From Candidatus Omnitrophota bacterium (GTDB lineage Bacteria; Omnitrophota; JAUWXU01), in the NCBI GenBank assembly GCA_030616145.1, contig JAUWXU010000004.1, forward strand, positions 1 to 13,214: a DNA stretch of 13,214 bases, in the 5' to 3' direction. The notes below the pieces were generated by a model that was given only the letters and a program-made list of their open reading frames with translations, searched no databases and was not told the DNA's origin. The translations under genes and the position numbers were made by a program. Each line of letters opens with the position of its first letter. Within the stretch, counting starts at the first letter, position 1. Below, piece after piece: positions 5,950 through 12,892 of the stretch.

Positions 5950-8379
5950 TTAGTTAAATGCCAACCGGTCTTTTGCGACCGTAACCTTTATCGTGCTGTT
6001 CTTTTTAAATTTGCCCTTCAAGACATCTTCGGATAAAGGATCTTCCAGAAAACTCTGGATAGTTCTCCTTAATGGCCTTGCACCAAGAACAGGATTAAAT
6101 CCTTTATCAATCAAGAAATCCTTGGCCTTAGGTGTCAGTTTCAGAGAAAGGGATTGTTCGGTCAGACGTTCCTCTACGCCTTTTAACTCTATCTCTATTA
6201 TCCTCTCCAGATCGCCTCTGGTAAGCTGATGAAAGACAATTATATCATCCACCCTGTTTAAAAACTCCGGCCGGAATGTCTTTTTGACCTCATCCAGTAA
6301 CCGCTCTTTCATCGCCTTATAGTTTGATTCTTCCTTTTGAGGAGCAAAGCCCAAAGATCCCTGTTTTTTCAACATCTCTGCCCCGATATTGGAAGTCATT
6401 ATTATTATAGTATTTCTAAAGTCTACCCTCCGGCCAAAACTATCAGTAAGCCGTCCGTCCTCCAGAACCTGAAGAAGGATGTTAAATACATCTGCGTGGG
6501 CCTTCTCAATCTCATCAAGGAGTACTATTGAATAAGGTCTTCTCCTGACCTTCTCAGTGAGTTGTCCTCCCTCCTCATAACCCACATACCCGGGGGGTGC
6601 GCCAACCAGCCGCGAGACATTAAATTTCTCCATATATTCAGACATATCCAGCTGTATTATAGCATCCTCATCACCAAACATAAATCCAGCAAGGGCCCTG
6701 GCCAAAAGTGTCTTTCCAACACCGGTCGGCCCCATAAATATAAAACTGCCGATAGGCCGCCGGGCATCTTTCAGGCCGGCGCGAGAACGCCGAACCGCAC
6801 GGGCAATGGCGCTTACTGCTTCATCCTGGCCTACGACTCTGGCATGGATCTCTTTCTCCATCTTTAACAACCTCTCTGTTTCCTTTTCCTCCAAGGTAGC
6901 CAGGGGCACGCCTGTCCATTTTGAAAGAATCTCGGCTATTTCGGCTTCGCCAACTGTAATCTCCACTTCGGTCTTACTCTCCCGCCAGCTCTTTTTCGCC
7001 TGCAGCAATGCCTCCTTGGCCTTTTTCTCCTGGTCACGCAAATGGGCTGCCTTTTCAAAATTCTGCGCCTCAATAGCAGCCTCTTTCTCTTTTTTGGTCT
7101 CTTCCACTTCCCTTTCCAGCTTTTTCAGATCAGGGGGGGCAGTCGTAACAGAAAGACGGGCCTTGGACCCTGCCTCATCTATAAGGTCGATGGCCTTATC
7201 CGGCAAATATCTTCCGGTAATATAGCGAGCGGACAATTTAGCAGCTGCCTCTAACGCCTTATCGGTTATTTTAACCCGGTGGTGGGCCTCATATTTATCC
7301 CGCAGACCTTTCAAAATCTCTACTGTCTCAGCAGTACTGGGTGGATCAACATTAATGGTCTGAAACCTTCTTTCCAGGGCGGCATCTTTTTCAATATGTT
7401 TTCGATATTCATTCAAGGTGGTGGCGCCGATACACTGAATTTCTCCCCGGGAAAGGGCCGGCTTCAAGATATTTGAGGCATCTATAGCCCCTTCGGCTCC
7501 GCCGGCGCCAACCAGCGTGTGAAGTTCATCAATAAAGATAATTATGTTTTCGCTCCGCCGGATTTCATCCATCGCTGCCTTAATCCTCTCTTCAAACTGA
7601 CCGCGATATTTTGTGCCGGCTACCATCAAGGCCAGGTCCAGGACAATCACCCTTTTATCCCGTAATATTTCAGGAACATCGCCTGAAACAATCTTCTGGG
7701 CCAGTCCTTCAATAATGGCTGTCTTACCAACGCCTGCTTCTCCCAGCAGGACAGGATTATTCTTTTTCCTTCTGCCCAAAATCTGGGTTACTCTTTCAAT
7801 TTCATCAGCCCGGCCAATAACCGGGTCTAACTTTCCCTGCTTAGCCAGCTGAGTCAGGTCGCGACCAAAGGCATCTAAGGCCGGTGTCTTGCTCTTGACA
7901 GCACCACCGGGCCCGGGCTCAGTCGAGGTCGCCTGGGTAGTAACCGAACCCAAAAGTTTCATTATTTCGCTTCTTACTCTTTTTAGATCAAGACCCTGAT
8001 TAAGTAATATATGGCTGGCTGCCCCTTCACCTTCTCTAATTAACCCCAACAGAAGATGCTCTGTGCCGATATAATTATGACCCATTCTTCTTGCCTCGTC
8101 CATCGATAACTCTAATGCTTTCTTGGCCTTGGGGGTAAAGGGAATATCTCCCGAGATAATTGTACTGGGGCCGACCTGAACTAATTTCTCTACCTCCAAA
8201 CGCAGAGTGTGCAGATTCAGACCCAGGCTCTGAAGAACCGCCGCAGCTACTCCCTCTCCTTCCTTAATTAAACCCAGCAGTATATGTTCTGTTCCGATAT
8301 AGTCATGGTTGAAGCGTCTTGCCTCTTCCTTGGCAAGGATAATAACCTTTCTTGCCCTTTCGGTAAAGCGGTTAAACAT
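5950..8379 (-). CDS. clpC: ATP-dependent Clp protease ATP-binding subunit ClpC
   Basis: This 809-residue protein is a full-length two-ring AAA+ unfoldase of the ClpC type. It has an N-domain with two Clp repeats (1-143). AAA1 carries Walker A GEAGVGKT (213-220), Walker B IIIFIDE (279-285), pore loop KYRG (257-260) and ERRF near 336-339. A middle domain contains the UVR-like segment EAQNFEKAAHLRDQ (437-450). AAA2 carries Walker A GPTGVGKT (550-557), pore loop GYVG (597-600), Walker B SIVLLDE (617-623) and sensor-2 GARPLRR (766-772). The LGF tripeptide at 676-678 matches the ClpP-docking loop, so it should work with ClpP. Glu31 and Glu107 align with the two phosphoarginine-pocket glutamates of B. 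subtilis ClpC, which fits the neighbouring McsB kinase. Its ATG lies within the end of mcsB (8-nt overlap), with AGGGGGGA as ribosome-binding site, so it is likely translationally coupled. Confidence 0.98.
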   Translation of the reverse strand: MFNRFTERARKVIILAKEEARRFNHDYIGTEHILLGLIKEGEGVAAAVLQSLGLNLHTLRLEVEKLVQVGPSTIISGDIPFTPKAKKALELSMDEARRMGHNYIGTEHLLLGLIREGEGAASHILLNQGLDLKRVRSEIMKLLGSVTTQATSTEPGPGGAVKSKTPALDAFGRDLTQLAKQGKLDPVIGRADEIERVTQILGRRKKNNPVLLGEAGVGKTAIIEGLAQKIVSGDVPEILRDKRVIVLDLALMVAGTKYRGQFEERIKAAMDEIRRSENIIIFIDELHTLVGAGGAEGAIDASNILKPALSRGEIQCIGATTLNEYRKHIEKDAALERRFQTINVDPPSTAETVEILKGLRDKYEAHHRVKITDKALEAAAKLSARYITGRYLPDKAIDLIDEAGSKARLSVTTAPPDLKKLEREVEETKKEKEAAIEAQNFEKAAHLRDQEKKAKEALLQAKKSWRESKTEVEITVGEAEIAEILSKWTGVPLATLEEKETERLLKMEKEIHARVVGQDEAVSAIARAVRRSRAGLKDARRPIGSFIFMGPTGVGKTLLARALAGFMFGDEDAIIQLDMSEYMEKFNVSRLVGAPPGYVGYEEGGQLTEKVRRRPYSIVLLDEIEKAHADVFNILLQVLEDGRLTDSFGRRVDFRNTIIIMTSNIGAEMLKKQGSLGFAPQKEESNYKAMKERLLDEVKKTFRPEFLNRVDDIIVFHQLTRGDLERIIEIELKGVEERLTEQSLSLKLTPKAKDFLIDKGFNPVLGARPLRRTIQSFLEDPLSEDVLKGKFKKNSTIKVTVAKDRLAFN

Positions 8380-9430
8380 CTTTCCCCCCTAATTCTTTTC
8401 TAAGCAAATCCGCCCTTTTAATGTCTCGTTGCATAGGTGTTAAAATTTTATTTTCCATCTTCTGCAGATGTGCCGGCTGCGAGAAAATAAAAAGCTTATT
8501 TATCTTTGCCCGGTCTATGTTTTTTATTATCCCCATATCCACACCCAGTCTGACCATTGACAATAAATTTATAGTCTCTGAGCTAGAAATGATATGGGCA
8601 TTCTTCAGTGTACCATAAGAACGCCAGATACGGTCGGAAACTCTTTTTTTATTCTGATTCATCAACACCCGTCGGGCCTCGGTTTCATGAGTTACAATCT
8701 GCTTTACAACTCTTTCCACATTGTCGATCAAATCCTCCTCAGTGTGGCCAAGAGTAATCTGGTTGGAAAACTGGAAAAAGTTACCCAGGGCCTCTGTGCC
8801 TTCCCCGTATAATCCGCGGGCAGCTACACTTAACTTATCCAGAGCCTGCAAAACCCTGCTAATCTGTTTGGTCATTACCAATGCCGGTAAATGCAGCATT
8901 ACCGACGCCCGCATTCCCGTTCCCACATTAGTAGGACAAGCTGTAAGATAACCCCATCTGGAACTAAAGGCGAAGTTGAGTGTTGCCTGGATTTCCTCAT
9001 CGATCTTTGAAATCAGGCGCCAGGCCTCGGTAAAATTAAAACCTGATTGAAGCACTTGAACACGCAGGTGATCTTCCTCGTTAATCATAATACTTATTAT
9101 TTCTTTTTCGCTTATAACTACAGCCTTGCTGTTTTTTCCTTCGGCATGCTCGCGGCTAATCAGATGTCTTTCCAGAAGAAACTGTTTGTCAAGGCGCGAT
9201 AAATCGCTCAATTTCAGAAACAACATATTCTTTAAATAATTAGATGACTGAATGGCGGGTTGGACTAAAACCAGAATCTCCTTCTCTTTTTGTTCATCGG
9301 CCCAGTGAGAAAAGGGCAGTTTCTCTACATTCCTGGCCAGCCGAATCCGCGAGCTTATTACAATATTGGACTGGGGGCCTGTGCCTTTCAGCCATTCAGT
9401 ATTTTGATAGATTAAATCATCTAATCCCAT
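8372..9430 (-). CDS. mcsB: Protein arginine kinase McsB
   Basis: This 352-residue member of the phosphagen (guanido) kinase fold matches bacterial McsB along its length. McsB transfers phosphate from ATP to arginine side chains of damaged proteins, tagging them for ClpC-ClpP. Visible motifs are SSRIRLARN (26-34, nucleotide binding), INEEDH (116-121, with the catalytic acidic residues), ACPTNVGTGMRASVMLHLP (from 164, with the conserved Cys166) and GLYGEGTEALGNFFQFSNQ (206-224). The C-terminal RDIKRA (335-340) is the Arg-Asp phosphoarginine-sensing site used for allosteric activation in Geobacillus McsB. The start has AAGGAG at 6 nt spacing, abutting a perfect palindrome. It lies between mcsA (51 nt upstream) and clpC (8-nt overlap). 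All key residues look intact, so an active kinase is expected. Confidence 0.97.
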   Translation of the reverse strand: MGLDDLIYQNTEWLKGTGPQSNIVISSRIRLARNVEKLPFSHWADEQKEKEILVLVQPAIQSSNYLKNMLFLKLSDLSRLDKQFLLERHLISREHAEGKNSKAVVISEKEIISIMINEEDHLRVQVLQSGFNFTEAWRLISKIDEEIQATLNFAFSSRWGYLTACPTNVGTGMRASVMLHLPALVMTKQISRVLQALDKLSVAARGLYGEGTEALGNFFQFSNQITLGHTEEDLIDNVERVVKQIVTHETEARRVLMNQNKKRVSDRIWRSYGTLKNAHIISSSETINLLSMVRLGVDMGIIKNIDRAKINKLFIFSQPAHLQKMENKILTPMQRDIKRADLLRKELGGKDV

Positions 9431-9442
9431 TTATTTCTCCTT

Positions 9443-9460
9443 TTACGCTAATTAGCGTAA
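9443..9460. repeat. 18-bp perfect palindrome next to the mcsB ribosome-binding site
   Basis: TTACGCTAATTAGCGTAA is a perfect 18-bp palindrome that ends exactly where the mcsB ribosome-binding site (AAGGAG, 9442-9437) begins. In RNA it would form a 7-bp stem with a 4-nt loop. A further copy of the arm (TTAGCGT, 9462-9468 on the plus strand) lies 3 nt away and can compete for pairing with the same 3' arm. It could be a protein operator or an RNA switch; no known heat-shock element consensus (CIRCE or CtsR box) is recognisable. Confidence 0.65.
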
Positions 9461-9481
9461 CTTAGCGTTTATAGTTTATAT

Positions 9482-9991
9482 CTATGTCTTTGTCTTTTCC
9501 GGGCCTTTTCTCTCCATAATTCTGATCTGATCGCGTAATTTTGCTGCCCTTTCATATTCCTCAAGCTGAATGGCTGCTGCTAATCTGGCACGCAAGTCCT
9601 GAATTCTCGTCTTGGCCTTAACCTTTTTATCCTTGTCTAATGGGAATCTACCCAGATGATGGTCAGAACCATGTATTCTCTTCAAAAGCGATGCCAGACT
9701 ATCCCGAAAGGTTACATAACACTCGCTGCAACCCAACCGCCCCATCTTGCGGAAGTCTTCATAGGTCATGCCGCAATTGGAGCATCGTTTACCGGCCATC
9801 TCTGTTTTGTCCAGAACAGTACCAATGTCTGCCAGTCCCCCTAAAAGGTCTGACAGAGAAAAATGCTGCTCCATAGCCACGTTCTTCTTACGAGCACATT
9901 CCTCACAGAGATGAAGCTCGGCCATCTGGCCGTTGACTATCTCAGTAATATGAACGGTGGCTTCCTCTTTACCACATATGTCGCATAACAT
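9482..9991 (-). CDS. mcsA: McsA, zinc-binding activator of the McsB arginine kinase
   Basis: This 169-residue protein has the McsA layout. There are two pairs of zinc-binding cysteines at the N-terminus (Cys3/Cys6 and Cys29/Cys32) and two more pairs in the middle (Cys70/Cys73 and Cys88/Cys91). A C-terminal UVR motif lies at about 130-163 (LRARLAAAIQLEEYERAAKLRDQI). In Firmicutes McsA binds and activates McsB and assists ClpC, and metal or thiol stress acts through the cysteines. The ATG at 9991 has a strong AGGAGG site that overlaps the TAG stop of the aminotransferase gene 9 nt away, so the two genes are likely coupled. The cysteine count and UVR motif match the family. A simple UvrB/UvrC-motif protein is the only alternative, made unlikely by mcsB next door. 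Confidence 0.94.
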   Translation of the reverse strand: MLCDICGKEEATVHITEIVNGQMAELHLCEECARKKNVAMEQHFSLSDLLGGLADIGTVLDKTEMAGKRCSNCGMTYEDFRKMGRLGCSECYVTFRDSLASLLKRIHGSDHHLGRFPLDKDKKVKAKTRIQDLRARLAAAIQLEEYERAAKLRDQIRIMERKGPEKTKT

Positions 9992-10000
9992 ACTAACCTC

Positions 10001-10873
10001 CTAATATCTTACTCCTTCAGTCTTAGTCAATTCTCGGAATCTTTTGAGAAGTCTTGCGGTTATCTTACCCGGCTTACCATTTCCGATGGTTCGGCCATCC
10101 ACCTTAACTACTGGTATAATCTCGGCAGCTGTACCGGTCAAAAAAGATTCATCGCTGTTAAACAGGTCATGCCTGGTCATAATCTCTTCACGGACCTCCA
10201 TCTCTTCTTTCCTGGCCAGTTCAATAATCGTATCCCTGGTAATTCCTTTTAACGCTCCCAGAAAACAGGGTGGCGTAAGAATCTGTTCTTTCTTAATCAC
10301 AAAAATATTAACTCCTGAACATTCGACTATATAACCATCTCTGTTTAGCATAATAGCTTCCATCGCGCCGGAATTGGTCGCCTCAATCTTAGCCAGAATA
10401 TTATTCAAATAGTTTAAGGATTTTATCTGCGGACTCACGGCCTCCTGTATATTTCGTCTGGTAGAAACGGTTATTAGTTCCAGGCCGTTTTTATAGTATT
10501 CCTCTGGATAAAGAGCAATCTTATCAGCAATAATAATAATCGTCGGGTTTGGACACTTGGCCGGGTCCAATCCCAGATCCCCCACGCCTCTGGTGACTAT
10601 TAACCGGATATAGGCATCCTTGAGCTGATTGGCCTTTAATGTCCGGATAATGGCCTGAGTCAACTCTGGCAAAGAAATGGGAATAGAAAGCCCAATACTC
10701 TTGGCTGATTCATACAATCTGATGAGATGCTCTGTTAATTTAAAAATTAATCCGTCATAAGACCTGATCCCTTCAAATACACCGTCTCCATATAATAATC
10801 CATGGTCAAAGACCGATATCCTGGCCTCGTTCTTATCCAGTAACTTGCCATTAATATAAATCTTTAAACTCAT
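10001..10873 (-). CDS. ilvE: Branched-chain amino acid aminotransferase (class IV, PLP)
   Basis: This 290-residue protein is a fold-type IV pyridoxal-phosphate aminotransferase of the short IlvE form. It begins IYINGKLL, has the BCAT-like GVFEGIRSYDG (31-41), the lysine for PLP at Lys151 (QIKSLNYLNNIL), Glu184 in YIVECSGVN, and LTGTAAEI (246-253) near the end. It would interconvert branched-chain amino acids (Val, Leu, Ile) with their keto acids using 2-oxoglutarate/glutamate. D-amino-acid transaminase and aminodeoxychorismate lyase are related and cannot be fully excluded, but the motif wording fits IlvE best. The ATG has GGAGG at 4 nt. It lies 86 nt after lolD, across an AT-rich spacer with repeats, and 9 nt before mcsA. 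Its place just before mcsA is where ctsR sits in Firmicutes; no functional link is known to me. Confidence 0.9.
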   Translation of the reverse strand: MSLKIYINGKLLDKNEARISVFDHGLLYGDGVFEGIRSYDGLIFKLTEHLIRLYESAKSIGLSIPISLPELTQAIIRTLKANQLKDAYIRLIVTRGVGDLGLDPAKCPNPTIIIIADKIALYPEEYYKNGLELITVSTRRNIQEAVSPQIKSLNYLNNILAKIEATNSGAMEAIMLNRDGYIVECSGVNIFVIKKEQILTPPCFLGALKGITRDTIIELARKEEMEVREEIMTRHDLFNSDESFLTGTAAEIIPVVKVDGRTIGNGKPGKITARLLKRFRELTKTEGVRY

Positions 10874-10888
10874 AATTCCTCCAGATTT

Positions 10889-10919
10889 GGTTAATTGGTT
10901 AACTGGTGAGCGGTTAATT
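10889..10919. repeat. Degenerate tandem 8-nt repeat in the lolD-ilvE spacer
   Basis: On the plus strand four units follow one another: GGTTAATT, GGTTAACT, GGTGAGC and GGTTAATT. Units 10897-10908 can pair with 10954-10965 at the lolD stop codon (12 positions, one of them a G-U wobble in the minus-strand RNA), closing a 45-nt AT-rich loop. The motif recurs in related form at 3355-3368 and 12853-12892. Confidence 0.65.
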
Positions 10920-10949
10920 AAAAAATTTAAAAAAGAGGTTTTTAAAAAA

Positions 10950-10976
10950 CACCCACCAATTAACCACCCACCAATT
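10950..10976. repeat. 15-bp-period duplication across the lolD stop codon
   Basis: The 12-nt word CACCCACCAATT occurs at 10950-10961 and again at 10965-10976, a direct repeat with a period of 15 bp. The lolD stop codon (10962-10960) lies inside it, so the last residues of LolD (LVGG) are repeat-encoded and a second copy lies just after the stop. Confidence 0.75.
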
Positions 10977-11631
10977 CTCCGTCTTTTATCCTGTAAACAT
11001 CATCTGCGGTTTTAACTATCCTTTCTTCGTGGGTAACTATAACAAATGTCTGTTTCTTTTCCTTGTTCAAGCGCCAGATAATATCATAAATTAAACCACC
11101 TGTCTTGGAATCCAGATTCCCGGTCGGCTCATCGCAAAAGACTATTGTCGGCTCGTTAATTAATGCCCGGGCAATGGCAACCCTCTGACGTTCTCCGCCG
11201 GAAAGCTGGGAAGGCAGATGATTCATCCTGTGCTTTAGACCGACCTTTTCCAACAACTGGTATCCTTTTTGCTTAGCTCTTGGGGCCTTTCTTATAGCTG
11301 CCGGCAGTATCACGTTCTCTAAGGCTGTAAACTCAGCTAACAAATGATAGAACTGAAATACAAAACCTATTCGTCTATTTCTGAGTTCTGCCCTTTGCCT
11401 GTCTCTAAGTTTATAGATGTCAACTCCGTTTAAAAAAACACTACCTGAAACAGGACTGTCCAGACCTCCCAGTATGTGAAGTAAGGTCGATTTACCAGCC
11501 CCGGAAGGCCCAACTATTGCCAGGACCTTCCCCTTTATTACCTTTAGGCTTATCCCCTTTAAAACGTGAAGGGTCTTAGCCCCGTTATCATAACTTTTGT
11601 GAAGATTATGAGCCAGTAACAACTCACTCAT
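10960..11631 (-). CDS. lolD: LolD-type ATP-binding protein of a lipoprotein-releasing ABC transporter
   Basis: This is a 223-residue ABC ATPase of the LolD/MacB group. It has Walker A GPSGAGKS (41-48), Q-loop Gln93 within GFVFQFYHLLAEFTALENV, signature LSGGE (143-147), Walker B IVFCDEP (163-169) followed by TGNLD, and switch His201. The FYHLL and EPTGNLD wording is typical of LolD. It would drive release of outer-membrane lipoproteins from the inner membrane, working with the permease encoded just upstream. The two genes overlap by 8 nt (ATGAGTGA), showing translational coupling. The final residues LVGG and the TAA stop are embedded in a tandem direct repeat. Confidence 0.94.
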   Translation of the reverse strand: MSELLLAHNLHKSYDNGAKTLHVLKGISLKVIKGKVLAIVGPSGAGKSTLLHILGGLDSPVSGSVFLNGVDIYKLRDRQRAELRNRRIGFVFQFYHLLAEFTALENVILPAAIRKAPRAKQKGYQLLEKVGLKHRMNHLPSQLSGGERQRVAIARALINEPTIVFCDEPTGNLDSKTGGLIYDIIWRLNKEKKQTFVIVTHEERIVKTADDVYRIKDGELVGG

Positions 11632-12832
11632 ACCGCAACGCTTCGATCGGTTCCAATTTAGCTGCCTGCCGGGCAGGATAAAGGCTGGCCAATAAACTAA
11701 TAACCACGGCCGAGGTTACTATTAATGCGACCTCACCTGCATTTATAGCAATTGGAATCTTATCAAAATAATAAACGCTGGAAGGAAATATCTCTACGCC
11801 GCTCAGCCGTTCTAAAAACGAGAGAATCGTATTTAATGAGCGGGTCAGGACCAACCCTATAACTAGTCCCAGGACAGCTCCAAAAAGGCCTATTATTAAA
11901 CCTTCAAAAGTAAATATTGTCATTATTCCGCCGGAATTAAAACCAATGGATTTAAGGATTCCGATATCTCTGGTCTTCTCCATAACCATCATAATCAGCG
12001 AAGCAGCAATATTAAAGGCCGCTACCAGAATTATTAAAATCAATATTATAAACATTACTCTTTTTTCCAGTTCCAAAGCATTAAACAAATTTCTGTTTAA
12101 ATCCTGCCAGGTCCTTACCCAATATGAGAAACCGAGGGCCTTTTGAAGTTCCTTTCTTACCTTATCTGTCCGGTAAAAATCATCAATCTTTACCCCAACC
12201 CCAGTCACCAGTCCGGGTATCCTAAAAATCTGCTGGGCCTTGTCCAGGGAAACAAAGACCAGAGAAGAATCATATTCATACATCCCCGAATCAAATATGG
12301 CCTGAACCCTAAAATTGTGTTTTTCTCCTTTTATCGGAGAAATAAGGCGACAGGTATCTTTCAAGCCAAGATTCAAACGGTCAGCCAATTCCTTGCCGAT
12401 TATTATACCATTTAGATTCCAACTTTCCAAGATGCCTTCTACTAGATAATCTTCTATCCTGGTAACCTTTTTTTCCTTCGAGGCATCTATTCCTTTCACC
12501 ACTACGCCACTTACATCAGTCCGTCCCTGAATCATTGCCTGACCGGCTATAAACGGAGAAGCGGCCAATACATGCTCCACCTTTTCTGCGCAGGCCATAA
12601 TCATGGCCGGATCATCTATCCCCCCCGTCTTTTCTACTATTAGATGTGAATTTACACCGATAACCTTGTTCTTTAGTTCATTGCCGAAACCGCTCATAAC
12701 AGCCAGGACGGTAATCAAAGTGGCAACGCCAATAGCCACTCCCAGTATAGATATCAGCGTAACCAAAGAAATAAAGAAACCCTTCCTTTTGGTCAGAAAA
12801 TATCTCCATCCTATAAATAATTCACAACGCAT
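11624..12832 (-). CDS. LolC/LolE-type permease of a lipoprotein-releasing ABC transporter
   Basis: This 402-residue protein has the LolC/E topology. One membrane helix lies near the N-terminus (about 21-47), followed by a large periplasmic MacB-like core domain (about 50-250). Three membrane helices follow (about 259-282, 308-332 and 366-386) in an FtsX-type domain, which ends with the family hallmark YPARQAAKLEPIEALRYE. The segment TWQDLNRNLFNALELEK before helix 2 and the N-terminal ELFIGWRYFLTKRKGFF are typical of LolC/E. The family extracts lipoproteins from the inner membrane for delivery to the outer membrane. Only one permease is encoded here, so it may act as a homodimer or pair with a protein encoded elsewhere; LolC versus LolE cannot be assigned. 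The gene follows lysS by 55 nt, an adjacency also seen in other diderms. The ribosome-binding site is weak. Confidence 0.93.
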   Translation of the reverse strand: MRCELFIGWRYFLTKRKGFFISLVTLISILGVAIGVATLITVLAVMSGFGNELKNKVIGVNSHLIVEKTGGIDDPAMIMACAEKVEHVLAASPFIAGQAMIQGRTDVSGVVVKGIDASKEKKVTRIEDYLVEGILESWNLNGIIIGKELADRLNLGLKDTCRLISPIKGEKHNFRVQAIFDSGMYEYDSSLVFVSLDKAQQIFRIPGLVTGVGVKIDDFYRTDKVRKELQKALGFSYWVRTWQDLNRNLFNALELEKRVMFIILILIILVAAFNIAASLIMMVMEKTRDIGILKSIGFNSGGIMTIFTFEGLIIGLFGAVLGLVIGLVLTRSLNTILSFLERLSGVEIFPSSVYYFDKIPIAINAGEVALIVTSAVVISLLASLYPARQAAKLEPIEALRYE

Positions 12833-12852
12833 TATCGCTCACTTCGTTAGGG

Positions 12853-12892
12853 AGTAACCAGAAACCAGATTCCGTTCCGGTTACTGGTTACT
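12853..12892. repeat. Long imperfect hairpin overlapping the lysS stop codon
   Basis: Arms 12853-12869 and 12876-12892 are inverted repeats of 17 bp with 15 Watson-Crick pairs, one G-U wobble in the minus-strand RNA and one mismatch, around a 6-nt loop. Each arm contains near-copies of the GGTTACT unit. The lysS stop codon (12890-12888) is part of the 5' arm in the transcript. No T-run follows on the transcribed strand, so it is not a simple intrinsic terminator. It may stabilise the lysS 3' end or separate it from lolC. Confidence 0.7.

Noticed and set aside
6806..7225. A 139-residue plus-strand open frame opposite clpC
   Set aside because: It lies entirely antisense to the conserved ClpC coding sequence, shows serine-rich translation typical of the reverse strand of a coding gene, and has no recognisable motif.
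9431..10959. CIRCE or CtsR-box heat-shock operator upstream of mcsA, mcsB or ilvE
   Set aside because: I looked for the TTAGCACTC/GAGTGCTAA inverted repeat and for CtsR-type heptamer direct repeats in the spacers and found none; the 9443-9460 palindrome does not match either.
10889..10976. CRISPR array or insertion sequence in the lolD-ilvE spacer
   Set aside because: The units are 7-8 nt, contiguous and degenerate, with no spacers of regular size, no cas genes and no transposase.
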